Source: Nitrosophilus kaiyonis (GTDB lineage: Bacteria; Campylobacterota; Campylobacteria; Campylobacterales; Nitratiruptoraceae). From it: a stretch of 64,000 nt of DNA. The DNA is taken from positions 1,403,501-1,467,500 of the forward strand of contig NZ_AP025696.1 of the NCBI RefSeq assembly GCF_027943725.1, written 5' to 3'. The notes beneath the pieces are model-generated. The model saw nothing but the letters and a program-made list of their open reading frames with translations, did no database searches and was not told the DNA's origin. Both the position numbers and the translations under genes were made by a program. Positions 30,344-38,840 of this stretch are shown here, in pieces. Each line of letters begins with the position of its first letter. The first letter of the stretch is position 1.

Positions 30344-31945
30344 ATGAAAAAATTAATATATTTTATTTTTGGAATTTTATTTTTAAATATTTATTTATAT
30401 GCTCAAAATCCAATTGTTGAAAAAAATGATGAGAATATATCAAAAATTGAAAAATTAAGAGTAATTGAAAATAGATTAAAAAATATTAATGAAGAGTTAA
30501 GTAAAGATATTTGGACTAGAAAATATTCAAACTATATAACCTATCACAAACTTAAAAAAGAGCTTGAAAAAATCAATAAAAAGATAAAACTTTATAAGAG
30601 ATATAAAAAAGATATATCAGAATTAGAAGAACAGAAAAAAGTTATTCAAAATCAGTTAGAGCTTTTAAAAGAGTACAAAGAGTCGCCTTTTGTTGAACTT
30701 TTAAAGCCCTCTACTATTCCAGAACCACCAGCTGTCAAAAATCCAATTGCAATAATAGGTGCCTTTTCATATATAAAACAGATTAATTCAAAGAAAAATT
30801 ATTATAAAACAAAATTGGAAGAAATCAAACATACTTTAGAACTGTTGAAAGAGAAAAAAGAGTTATTAGTTGAAAAATATAAAATTGTAAAGACAGATGA
30901 TTTATTAAAAACTATTAAAACACTTACTTCAGAAATTGATGATTTTGAATCAGCAGTAAAAACTGCAACTCAAACTATTAATGTTTATGAAAAAAGAGTT
31001 GAAGAGGTTGTTTTTAAAGTTACAGAAGATATAAAACAACAAAGTGAAAAAGCTGCAAGAATAGCTGCCATAATTTTGGCACTATTAATTTTTAGTTTTA
31101 TATTGAAATGGATTATTAAAAGATATATAAAAGATAGCGAAAGATTTTATATGGCTAATAAAGCCATAAATTTTACTTTTGCAACAATTGTAATTTTAAT
31201 CCTTCTTTTTGCATATATAGAAAATGTTTCATATATTGTAACAATTCTTGGTTTTGCATCAGCTGGTATAGCTATTGCTATGAAAGATATGTTTATGAGT
31301 CTTTTAGGATGGATGGTTATTGTTTTTGGAGGTTCAATTCATGTTGGTGATAGAATAAGAGTAAAAAGAGAAGGACAAGTTTATGTAGGAGATGTAGTTG
31401 ACATATCTTTGCTTAAAATGACAATACTTGAAGATGTAACTTTAACAAGTTACAGAGAAAATATAAGAAGTGGAAGAATGATATTTGTTCCAAATAACTA
31501 TATTTTTACAGATTTAATAGCAAACTATACACATTCAGGATTAAAAACTGTTTGGGATAATGTAAATTTTTATATTACTTTTGATTCAAATCACAAAAAA
31601 GCCGCCCATATTGCAAAAGAGACAGCAAGAAAATATGCTAAAGGATATATTGAGATAACAAGAAAGCAACTAAACAGACTTAGAAGCTCATTTCATCTAA
31701 AAAATGTTAATGTTGATGTAAGAGTTTATACTTTTGCAGAAGGGTATGGATATTGTATTAGTGTTTGGTTTATGACTAACTCTTATGCCACATTGACTCT
31801 AAGAAGTACAATATCTACAGAAATTATAGATAGTTTTCTAAAAGAGAGTGATATTAAAATAGCTTATCCAACTCAAACAGTAAACTTGACAAAGTTTAAT
31901 AAATTCAATATAAATACTCCAAATATAAATGAGTTGGAGGTATAG
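30344..31945 (+). CDS. Mechanosensitive ion channel of the MscS family with long N-terminal coiled coil
   Basis: 533 residues. A signal-type helix (LIYFIFGILFLNIYLYA) precedes a ~200-residue charged coiled-coil region, probably periplasmic. Three membrane helices follow at about 235-335. The last is the pore helix with GFASAGIAIAMKDMFMSLLGW, matching the MscS TM3 glycine/alanine pattern, then the beta domain GDRIRVKREGQVYVGDVVDI and a C-terminal alpha/beta domain. It releases osmolytes on hypo-osmotic shock. It lies 8 bases after aroB and 3 bases before mtaB. Confidence 0.92.
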   Translation: MKKLIYFIFGILFLNIYLYAQNPIVEKNDENISKIEKLRVIENRLKNINEELSKDIWTRKYSNYITYHKLKKELEKINKKIKLYKRYKKDISELEEQKKVIQNQLELLKEYKESPFVELLKPSTIPEPPAVKNPIAIIGAFSYIKQINSKKNYYKTKLEEIKHTLELLKEKKELLVEKYKIVKTDDLLKTIKTLTSEIDDFESAVKTATQTINVYEKRVEEVVFKVTEDIKQQSEKAARIAAIILALLIFSFILKWIIKRYIKDSERFYMANKAINFTFATIVILILLFAYIENVSYIVTILGFASAGIAIAMKDMFMSLLGWMVIVFGGSIHVGDRIRVKREGQVYVGDVVDISLLKMTILEDVTLTSYRENIRSGRMIFVPNNYIFTDLIANYTHSGLKTVWDNVNFYITFDSNHKKAAHIAKETARKYAKGYIEITRKQLNRLRSSFHLKNVNVDVRVYTFAEGYGYCISVWFMTNSYATLTLRSTISTEIIDSFLKESDIKIAYPTQTVNLTKFNKFNINTPNINELEV

Positions 31946-31948
31946 CTA

Positions 31949-33187
31949 TTGAGAAGAGTTTTTTTTAAAACTTTTGGTTGTAGGACCAATCAATTTGATA
32001 CGCAAGTAATGATTTCTAAATTAAAAAATTATGAAATAGTAGAAAATGAAAAAGATGCTGATATTGTAGTTGTAAATTCTTGTACAGTTACAAATTCAGC
32101 AGATAGTGGTGTTAGAAATTATGTAAATAAAATTCAAAGAGAAACAAAAGCAAAAATATATTTTACAGGTTGCGGTGCATTTACAAAAGGAGAAGAACTT
32201 TTTAAAGAGAAAAAAGTTGCTGGAGTATTTGGACATTCCGAAAAGGAAAAAATTGAAAAATTAATAAAAAAAGATAATTTTTTTGAACTTGGTGATTTAA
32301 ATCATATTGATAAAACTGTAGTTGAACAGTTTATTGGAAAAAGCAGAGCATTTATAAAAATTCAAGAGGGTTGCGATTTTAGATGTAGCTACTGCATAAT
32401 TCCATATGTTAGAGGTAATGCAAGAAGCCATCCAGAGGATTTAATATTAAAACAGATAGAAAAACTAGCCTTTAATGGTTTTGGTGAATTTATTCTTACT
32501 GGAACAAATGTTGGAAGTTATGGAAAAGATATAGGTAGCTCCTTAGCAAAATTATTAAAAAAAATATCACTAATTAGAGGAGTTAGAAGAGTTAGAATAG
32601 GTTCAATTGAGCCTATACAGATTGATGATGAGTTTAAAGAGATATTAAATGAGCCATGGATGGCAAAACATCTTCATATTGCATTACAATATACGCAAAA
32701 TGATATGCTAAAAATTATGAATAGAAGAAATAGTGTAGAGGAAGATTTAGAACTTTTTGAATATATTTCACAAAAAGGTTATGCAATAGGAACAGATTTT
32801 ATAGTCGGTCATCCTGGAGAAAATGAAAAAATTTTTCAAGAAGCAGTTGATAATATTAAAAAATTTCCTTTAACACATATACATCTTTTTACATATAGTA
32901 AAAGAGATGGTACTCCTGCAGCCAATATGAAAGAGAGTGTAAGAGGAGATGTTGCTAAAAAAAGGCAAAAGATTATAAAAGAGATAATTGATGAAAAAAA
33001 TTTTGAGTTTAGAAAGAGAAAAAATAGTTTGCAAGTTTTAGTTGAATCATATAAAGATGGATATTTTTATGGATTGGATCAATATTTTAATAGAATAAAA
33101 ATAAAAAGTGACAAAGATTTAAAAGGAAACTGGATAGAGATTAATGAATATGAAGCAAGAAAAGAGGGCAACTTTGCAAATTTCTAA
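31949..33187 (+). CDS. mtaB: tRNA t6A37 methylthiotransferase MtaB
   Basis: Radical-SAM methylthiotransferase that converts t6A37 to ms2t6A37 in tRNA. TTG start at 31949 after GGAGG. N-terminal cluster cysteines occur in TFGCRTNQFDTQ, VNSCTVTN and FTGCGAF. The radical-SAM cluster motif CxxxCxxC is GCDFRCSYCIIPYVRG. The C-terminal TRAM-like segment is short (VLVESYKDGYFYGL). The FGCRTNQ form and 412-residue length favour MtaB over MiaB/RimO. Its 3' end overlaps the FtsH-like gene. Confidence 0.9.
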   Translation: MRRVFFKTFGCRTNQFDTQVMISKLKNYEIVENEKDADIVVVNSCTVTNSADSGVRNYVNKIQRETKAKIYFTGCGAFTKGEELFKEKKVAGVFGHSEKEKIEKLIKKDNFFELGDLNHIDKTVVEQFIGKSRAFIKIQEGCDFRCSYCIIPYVRGNARSHPEDLILKQIEKLAFNGFGEFILTGTNVGSYGKDIGSSLAKLLKKISLIRGVRRVRIGSIEPIQIDDEFKEILNEPWMAKHLHIALQYTQNDMLKIMNRRNSVEEDLELFEYISQKGYAIGTDFIVGHPGENEKIFQEAVDNIKKFPLTHIHLFTYSKRDGTPAANMKESVRGDVAKKRQKIIKEIIDEKNFEFRKRKNSLQVLVESYKDGYFYGLDQYFNRIKIKSDKDLKGNWIEINEYEARKEGNFANF

Positions 33188-34823
33188 AAAGAGTAAAATT
33201 ATAGCAACTGTTTCTGCTATATTAATCATATCTATTTTGATTTTTGCTTCTATTAGAGATAGAGCGCAGTTAATTGATTATAGTACATATGAAACGTTGC
33301 TAAAAAATGATCTCATTGATAGTGCAAAGATTGATAAAGAGTATATCTATATTTTGAGTGCAGGAAAAAAATATAAAATTCCAAAAGAGACAATTAATCT
33401 TAGTGAACTTTATAAAAAAACTACTGTTACAGTAAAAGAGGATTATTCATATCTATATGATATTATACTTTTAATTATAGTTGCTGGATTTTTTGGATAT
33501 CTTATTTTTTATACAAAAAAATCAAAAGAACAAACAACAATAAAACATCAAATAAATATTGCTCAGCCAGAAATTGATGAATTTTCTACAAAAATAAAAC
33601 CAATAATCAGTGATGTAAGATTTAAAGATGTTGCTGGAATCGAAGATGTTAAAGAAGAGCTAGAAGAGATAATCGAGTTTTTAAAAAATCCAAAAAAATT
33701 TATTGATTTTGGTGTTAGACTTCCAAAAGGTGTTTTATTAGTTGGACCCCCAGGGGTTGGTAAAACTTTAATTGCAAAAGCTGTAGCAGGAGAGGCTGGA
33801 GTTCCATTTTTTTATCAAAGTGGTAGTGCTTTTGTTCAGATATATGTGGGAATGGGGGCAAAAAGAGTTAGAGAGCTTTTTGCAAAAGCAAAACAGATGG
33901 CGCCATCTATAATATTTATAGATGAGATTGATGCTGTTGGAAAAGCAAGAGGCGGAATGAGAAATGATGAAAGAGAAGCAACTCTCAATCAGCTTCTTAC
34001 AGAAATGGATGGATTTGAAGATTCAAGTGGTGTTATAGTTATGGCTGCAACAAATAAGATAGAGATGCTTGATGAGGCACTTTTAAGGCCTGGAAGGTTT
34101 GATAGAAGAATTTTTGTATCTTTACCTAATGCTAAAGAGAGAAAAGAGATTTTAAAGGTTTATTTAAAAAAGGTTCCACATTTTGTTGATTTAGAAAAAC
34201 TATCAAAAATGACAGTTGGATTTAGCGGGGCTGCACTTTCAAGTCTAGTTAATGAAGCTGCTTTGCATGCACTTAGAAAAGGTAAAAAAATTGTTGAGTT
34301 AAAGGATTTTGAAGAGGTAAGAGATAAAGTTTTATATGGCAAAAAAAGGGTTCTTGCATATAGTGAAAATGAAAAAGAGGTACAAGCAACATATCAAGCA
34401 GCTAAAACACTTTGTGCATATTGGTATGAGATAGATTTTGAAAAAGTAAATATTCTTGGTGGTGGTTTTAAAGATATTGATAAAGAGATAGTGTCAAAGC
34501 ATGAATATCTTGCTAAGATAAAGCTTTATCTTTCAGGTTATGCTGCAATGGAGCTTTTTTATAATGAAGAGTTTTCAAATTGTGCATTTGATTTAAGCAA
34601 GGCAAAACAGATAGCTGAAGAGATGGTTGTAAAATATGCTATGGGAGAAAAAATAGTTGGTGATATTGGCGATGTATCAATAATTTTAGACTCTTCTTTA
34701 AAAGAGGTAAAAGAGTTTTTATCTAAACAAAAAAATAAAATAGAAAAAATTAGAGATTTTTTAATAGAAAATGAGTCAATTGCTTATGAAGAGGTCAAAA
34801 ATATAGTAAATGAAGTATTTTAG
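33174..34823 (+). CDS. FtsH-like AAA+ ATPase with degenerate (protease-dead) M41 domain
   Basis: About 550 residues from the TTG at 33174, chosen because AAGAGGG lies 5 bases upstream; ATGs at 33144 and 33150 are in frame but lie deeper in mtaB. Two N-terminal membrane helices flank a small periplasmic domain. The AAA+ module has Walker A GPPGVGKT, pore-loop region FVQIYVGMG, Walker B IIFIDEIDAVG and SRH LLRPGRFDRR. Where FtsH has the zinc motif HEAGH, this protein reads YQAAK (ATYQAAKTLCAY), so both histidines and the catalytic glutamate are gone; the later Asp-containing AFDLSKAKQIAEEM remains. It probably acts as an unfoldase or scaffold. The position after mtaB matches H. pylori HP0286 as I recall it. 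Confidence 0.86.
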   Translation: MQISKKSKIIATVSAILIISILIFASIRDRAQLIDYSTYETLLKNDLIDSAKIDKEYIYILSAGKKYKIPKETINLSELYKKTTVTVKEDYSYLYDIILLIIVAGFFGYLIFYTKKSKEQTTIKHQINIAQPEIDEFSTKIKPIISDVRFKDVAGIEDVKEELEEIIEFLKNPKKFIDFGVRLPKGVLLVGPPGVGKTLIAKAVAGEAGVPFFYQSGSAFVQIYVGMGAKRVRELFAKAKQMAPSIIFIDEIDAVGKARGGMRNDEREATLNQLLTEMDGFEDSSGVIVMAATNKIEMLDEALLRPGRFDRRIFVSLPNAKERKEILKVYLKKVPHFVDLEKLSKMTVGFSGAALSSLVNEAALHALRKGKKIVELKDFEEVRDKVLYGKKRVLAYSENEKEVQATYQAAKTLCAYWYEIDFEKVNILGGGFKDIDKEIVSKHEYLAKIKLYLSGYAAMELFYNEEFSNCAFDLSKAKQIAEEMVVKYAMGEKIVGDIGDVSIILDSSLKEVKEFLSKQKNKIEKIRDFLIENESIAYEEVKNIVNEVF

Positions 34824-35316
34824 TGGTTTTGGTTTTAAAGATGAGATTGAAATATTTTCCTTTTTAAAAAAAAGCGAATTTTTAGTTGCTGGATTTAGTT
34901 ATGGTGCAATAAGAGCTTTTGAATATGTTTATAAAGAAAATTCAAGAGTTGATAAGCTTATTTTAATATCTCCAGCTTTTTTTCAAGATAGAGATGAAAA
35001 ATTTAAAAAGCTACAACTAATTTTTTTTAAAAAAGATCCTAAAAAATATTTTGAAAATTTTTATGAAAATGTAATATTTCCTTCAAACATATATATTGAA
35101 AAATATAAAAAAGATGATAGTTTTGAAAACTTAAAAGAACTTTTATATTATAAATGGAATCAAGATAAATTAAATGAGCTTATAAAAAGAGGAATAAAAA
35201 TAGAAGTTTATCTTGGTGAGAAAGATAAAATAATAAATTCAAATTTAGCATATGATTTTTTTAAAAGTTTTGCAACTGTATACTTTATAAAAAATGTTGG
35301 ACATCTGTTGGTTTAG
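34810..35316 (+). CDS. bioV: Pimeloyl-ACP methyl ester esterase BioV (alpha/beta hydrolase)
   Basis: 168 residues, short for a hydrolase. The N-terminus MKYFSGFGFKDE, nucleophile elbow AGFSYGA, acid in LGEKDKI and terminal histidine in VGHLL form a minimal triad typical of the Campylobacterota BioV group. BioV removes the methyl group that shields malonyl-ACP during pimelate synthesis for biotin. It overlaps the FtsH-like gene by 14 bases. The assignment rests on length, N-terminal motif and lineage; another small esterase is possible. No other biotin gene is in the window. Confidence 0.72.
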   Translation: MKYFSGFGFKDEIEIFSFLKKSEFLVAGFSYGAIRAFEYVYKENSRVDKLILISPAFFQDRDEKFKKLQLIFFKKDPKKYFENFYENVIFPSNIYIEKYKKDDSFENLKELLYYKWNQDKLNELIKRGIKIEVYLGEKDKIINSNLAYDFFKSFATVYFIKNVGHLLV

Positions 35317-35327
35317 ATACGAGAGTG

Positions 35328-35410
35328 GCTATTGGTATATTGGTTATTAGTTATTGGTAAAAAGTTAGATATCTAATATACCAATACACCAATAACCAAT
35401 ATACTAATTC
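35328..35410. repeat. Dispersed inverted-arm repeat (copy 6), homologous to 59503-59575
   Basis: TTGGTATA, TTGGTTA, TTAGTTA units, then an AAAAAGTTAGATATC centre, then ACCAATAACCAATA units, able to fold as a hairpin. Bases 35328-35400 match the reverse complement of 59503-59575 at 66 of 73 positions, and all seven differences are transitions. Confidence 0.85.
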
Positions 35411-35425
35411 ACAAAAAGGATATGG

Positions 35426-35959
35426 ATGGATAAAATTAAAATAGGTGTAGTTACTGCAAGTGATAGAGCAAGTGCTGGTATATATGAAGATATAAGCGGA
35501 AAAGCCATAATGGATACTATGAAAGATTATTTAAAAAATGAGTTTGAAATATTTTATAGATGTATTCCAGATGAGCAAAAAGAGATTGAAAATGCTTTAA
35601 TTGAGTTATGTGATAAAGAAAATTGTGCTTTAGTTGTAACAACTGGAGGAACAGGGCCTGCAAAAAGAGATGTAACTCCAGAGGCAACTGAGGCCGTTTG
35701 TGAGAAAATTTTGCCAGGATTTGGTGAACTTATGAGACAAGTTAGTTTAAAATATGTACCAACAGCAATTTTATCAAGACAGACTGCAGGTATTAGAGGA
35801 AATTCTTTGATTATAAATCTGCCTGGAAAGCCAAAATCTATAAGAGAGTGTTTAGATGCAGTTTTTCCAGCTGTTCCATATTGTATAGATTTAATTGGTG
35901 GACCTTATATTGAAACAAATGAAGAGGTTATAAAGGCTTTTAGACCAAAAAATAAATAG
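35426..35959 (+). CDS. mog: Molybdopterin adenylyltransferase
   Basis: 177-residue MogA/MoaB-type protein that adenylates molybdopterin before molybdenum insertion. IGVVTASDRASAGIYEDISG, the MPT-binding VVTTGGTGPAKRDVTPEAT (cited as TTGGTGPAKRDVTPEA), SRQTAGIRGNSLIINLPGKP and the AVPYCIDLIGG C-terminus are all present. AAAAAGGA precedes the ATG. A repeat precedes and follows the gene, suggesting it is a separate unit. Needed by molybdo/tungsto-enzymes such as nitrate reductase or formate dehydrogenase, not encoded here. Confidence 0.95.
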   Translation: MDKIKIGVVTASDRASAGIYEDISGKAIMDTMKDYLKNEFEIFYRCIPDEQKEIENALIELCDKENCALVVTTGGTGPAKRDVTPEATEAVCEKILPGFGELMRQVSLKYVPTAILSRQTAGIRGNSLIINLPGKPKSIRECLDAVFPAVPYCIDLIGGPYIETNEEVIKAFRPKNK

Positions 35960-35998
35960 AGTTATTGGTATATTGGTTATTGGTGTATTAGTAATTTA
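35959..35998. repeat. Short copy of the TTATTGG repeat after mog (copy 7)
   Basis: Two 15-base units (TTATTGGTATATTGG, TTATTGGTGTATTAG), single-armed, immediately after the mog stop. Confidence 0.75.
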
Positions 35999-36031
35999 GA
36001 ATAAACAAAAGATATAAATAAAGAGAAAAAA

Positions 36032-36226
36032 ATGGATAAAAAGTTTGAAAATTGTGTAAAAGAGTATATAAAAGAGTTAGAAAATGAGTTTATGAAGATT
36101 TTAGAAAATCCTAAAATGGATAAAAAAGCAAAAAATTTAGCTACTAAACCTCTTGTAACCAAGAAAAAGATTTTATTAAATACTCTTGATGCATTAAAAT
36201 TGGTAGAAAGAGAGAGTCAAAAATGA
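36032..36226 (+). CDS. Small helical protein, unknown function
   Basis: 64 residues, lysine- and glutamate-rich, predicted mostly helical (MDKKFENCVKEYIKELENEF), no membrane segment. An AAAGAGA box precedes the ATG. Its stop overlaps the start of the next small gene (ATGA), which supports both being real. I do not recognise the family. Confidence 0.6.
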   Translation: MDKKFENCVKEYIKELENEFMKILENPKMDKKAKNLATKPLVTKKKILLNTLDALKLVERESQK

Positions 36227-36384
36227 AAAAAGTCCATTTAAAACATATACCAATGTATATATTAATTGCTTTTTTAGTAGCTTCAATTTTATTTGTTTTC
36301 TTATCCCCTGTATTTATTATAAATAAAATCCAAGAGGATAGTAAAAAACCAAAGGACCAAAGAGAGTATATTTATAAAAAATAG
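36223..36384 (+). CDS. Small single-pass membrane protein, unknown function
   Basis: 53 residues found by reading the + strand: MKKVHLKHIPMYILIAFLVA... with one hydrophobic helix (about residues 11-33) and a charged tail (EDSKKPKDQREY). It starts in a 4-base ATGA overlap with the preceding gene and is probably coupled to it. A 9-base inverted repeat, GAGAGTATA (36362-36370) and TATACTCTC (36409-36417), flanks its end, in the convergent gap with the dUTPase. Function unknown. Confidence 0.6.
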   Translation: MKKVHLKHIPMYILIAFLVASILFVFLSPVFIINKIQEDSKKPKDQREYIYKK

Positions 36385-36432
36385 TGAATAATCTTAATTT
36401 ATGATTTATATACTCTCCTGTTTTCTAGATAT

Positions 36433-37134
36433 TTAATCATTTTGGACAGTTTTGCTATAAATATTTTCAAGCTCATTATATAATGAATTAAAATCTATAT
36501 CTTCATTTTTATATAAAATCTCTTGCATAATAACATTATCTTCTTTATTATTCCAGATTTTTTTATAATTTCCCTCTTTATAGCCATGGTCTTGTCTAAA
36601 TTTATTTAAAACATTTTTCCCAATATAAAGTTTATATAAATCATCAAAGTTTAAACCAACACTATCACAAGCTTTAAAAAATGTTTCAAGCAGGCTTTCT
36701 TGATATGGCTCGCTATCATTTTTAATTAAAGCGAGAGCCATCAATTCTTCAAAAATATCAAGATATTCATTAATTTTTTTATTATCTTCAAATTCCCATT
36801 TTTTTGGAATATGAATATCAGATTTTGAATCTTTTAGATTATCTATCAAATTTGTCAATTCTAAAGGGGAGTGAAATTTTAAAAGATAACTCATAATAAA
36901 ATGCCAAATATCCACAAGTTCAATTTTTATATTTTCAATATCCAAATCTGCTTCAATATTTTTCCAATGTTTCCAAGGAAAAGAGTCAATTAACTCTGCG
37001 CTTTCCATATAAATACATCTTTTCCAGTTAATAATTTTTCCGTTTTTAGTTATATCTTCTCTCCAATTTGGACCATTTGTATCACTGTTTAATTCATTTT
37101 GCAATTGAAGCATTTCTAATATTTTTTCTTTCAC
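36433..37134 (-). CDS. Dimeric dUTPase (all-alpha dUTP diphosphatase)
   Basis: 233 residues, the all-alpha type found in Campylobacter and some phages, not the trimeric beta type. The N-terminal helix motif MLQLQNELN, WKRCIYMESAELIDSFPWKHWK (cited as ESAELIDSFPWKHWK) and ELVDIWHFIMSYLL carry the metal-binding ExxE and ExxD pairs. DKLYKLYIGKNVLNKFRQDHGY-like C-terminal segment (IGKNVLNKFRQDHGYKEG) is typical. It converts dUTP to dUMP, keeping uracil out of DNA. Stand-alone gene, divergent from the histidine kinase. Confidence 0.9.
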   Translation of the reverse strand: MKEKILEMLQLQNELNSDTNGPNWREDITKNGKIINWKRCIYMESAELIDSFPWKHWKNIEADLDIENIKIELVDIWHFIMSYLLKFHSPLELTNLIDNLKDSKSDIHIPKKWEFEDNKKINEYLDIFEELMALALIKNDSEPYQESLLETFFKACDSVGLNFDDLYKLYIGKNVLNKFRQDHGYKEGNYKKIWNNKEDNVIMQEILYKNEDIDFNSLYNELENIYSKTVQND

Positions 37135-37199
37135 ACCATTCCTTTTTTAATTTTTTGAAATTATAACCAAAAAAGAATGTAAAAATTCAAAAATTAATA

Positions 37200-37205
37200 T
37201 ATAAT
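37200..37205 (+). promoter_or_regulatory. Putative -10 box TATAAT for the histidine kinase
   Basis: TATATAATAAATTATAG in the gap between dUTPase and the kinase; TATAAT at 37200-37205 is 31 bases before the ATG at 37237. Confidence 0.45.
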
Positions 37206-37236
37206 AAATTATAGACGATAAATAAAGAAGGCTATA

Positions 37237-38787
37237 ATGATTATAGAGGCAAGTGCAAAATATTATAATAATCCTATAGTTGAAGCCGCAAATATGTTTT
37301 TGGTTCTTGATGAAAATAGAATTATAAAATATGCAAATAGACATTTTTGTAGGCTTACTGGATATAGTGAAGATGATTTGATTAAAAAAAGCATATATAG
37401 GATTTTCCATCACGATTTTCCAGATAAAATTGATAATGAAATATGGCAAAAAGTCAATAATAAAAAAATGTGGCTTGGTGAGCTTCAAATTGTTTCCAAA
37501 AATCAAAAAAAACTTTGGGTTTTTTCAAGAATTCTACCTATTATCGATGAAAAGAAAGGGAAAATTGTAGAATATGTTGTTTTAAGCAATAATATAACTA
37601 AATTAAAAGAAACTGAGTTAGAATTGATTAAGGCAAGAGATAAAGCCGAGAGAGAAAAACTAAAAGCTATAAAAGCAAATAGGTCAAAATCTTTATTTTT
37701 TGCATCAATGACACATGATTTAAGAACTCCATTAAATGCGATTTTAGGATATTCTGATATATTGCTTGCAAAAAATGATCTTGATGAAGAGGAAAAGGAG
37801 ATATTAAATACTATTAAATTTTCTGCAGAATCACTTAGAGATTTAGTAACAGATATTTTGGATTATTCTCAATTAGAAGCTGGTAAATTATATATAAGCA
37901 AAATTGAGTTTGATATAAATGATACAATAGACAAAATTTTTAAAACAATGGAAAGTCTTGCAAGTACAAAAAATATTGAACTTATTTTAGATAAAGATGA
38001 ATTTACAGAGGATATAATAGGAGACCCTGGACGTCTGAGGCAAGCTTTAATAAATCTTTTAGGAAATGCTATAAAATTTACACAAAATGGATATGTAAAG
38101 TTAAAAGTGAAAAAAAATTTTGAAGATGATGAAAATATTGAGATATATTTTGAAGTTGAAGATACAGGCATAGGGATAGATAAAGATAAAATAGAAACTA
38201 TTTTTAAAGAGTTTAGTCAAGAAGATGAGAAAGTATATGAAAAATGTGGAGGGACTGGTTTAGGGCTTTTTGTAACAAAAAAAATTATTGAACTTCATGG
38301 TGGCAAAATCGATGTAGAAAGCGAAAAGGGAAAAGGAAGTAGATTTTTCTTTACTATTAAATTTAGAAAATCAAAAAATATACCATTTACTCCTAAAAAA
38401 GATGTCTCTGGCAACTTAATTAGCAAATATACTATTCTTTCCGTAGATAGCTGCGATATTAATCAGGCATTAATTGCTATAATATTAAAAGAGTATAAGC
38501 TTAGATTTGCAAAAAGTGCTGAAGAAGCTTTAAAGATATTAAGAAACGAAAAAATTGATCTTATTTTAACTGATGTAAAACTACCTTTGATGAATGGTGT
38601 AGAATTTATACAAAAATTAAAAGAAGATTATAAAGATACACCAGTTTTTGTATTAACAGGATATTTTTATTCACCTATGCAAAAAGCAAAAGAGGCATAT
38701 CTTAGGCTGGGATTTGATGAGTATGTTCCCAAACCTATAAGAGTTACTGAATTTAAAAAATTAATAAAAAAATATTTAAAAGAGTGA
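37237..38787 (+). CDS. Cytoplasmic hybrid histidine kinase (PAS-HisKA-HATPase-REC)
   Basis: 516 residues with no membrane segment. PAS domain at about 15-125 (NMFLVLDENRIIKYAN, RLTGYSEDDL). A coiled linker leads to HisKA with the phosphorylated histidine in ASMTHDLRTPLNAILGYS near residue 165. The ATPase domain has N box LLGNAIKFTQNG, G1 VEDTGIGID and G2 CGGTGLGLFVTKK. The C-terminal receiver has its acceptor Asp in LILTDVKLPLMNG and Lys in VPKPIRV, but the usual N-terminal acidic pair is VDSCD, with Ser in place of the second Asp. No partner regulator is adjacent. An intracellular redox or metabolic signal via PAS is likely; the signal is unknown. Confidence 0.93.
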   Translation: MIIEASAKYYNNPIVEAANMFLVLDENRIIKYANRHFCRLTGYSEDDLIKKSIYRIFHHDFPDKIDNEIWQKVNNKKMWLGELQIVSKNQKKLWVFSRILPIIDEKKGKIVEYVVLSNNITKLKETELELIKARDKAEREKLKAIKANRSKSLFFASMTHDLRTPLNAILGYSDILLAKNDLDEEEKEILNTIKFSAESLRDLVTDILDYSQLEAGKLYISKIEFDINDTIDKIFKTMESLASTKNIELILDKDEFTEDIIGDPGRLRQALINLLGNAIKFTQNGYVKLKVKKNFEDDENIEIYFEVEDTGIGIDKDKIETIFKEFSQEDEKVYEKCGGTGLGLFVTKKIIELHGGKIDVESEKGKGSRFFFTIKFRKSKNIPFTPKKDVSGNLISKYTILSVDSCDINQALIAIILKEYKLRFAKSAEEALKILRNEKIDLILTDVKLPLMNGVEFIQKLKEDYKDTPVFVLTGYFYSPMQKAKEAYLRLGFDEYVPKPIRVTEFKKLIKKYLKE

Positions 38788-38813
38788 ACTCTTATTGAAA
38801 AATCAAACTATAA

Positions 38814-38839
38814 AATAAAAAAGTTAAAACTTTTTTATT
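38814..38839. terminator. Bidirectional transcription terminator between kinase and SulP genes
   Basis: AATAAAAAAGTT (38814-38825) and AACTTTTTTATT (38828-38839) form a perfect 12-base stem around a 2-base spacer, with A-run on one side and T-run on the other. It lies exactly between two convergent genes. Confidence 0.75.
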
Positions 38840-38840
38840 A

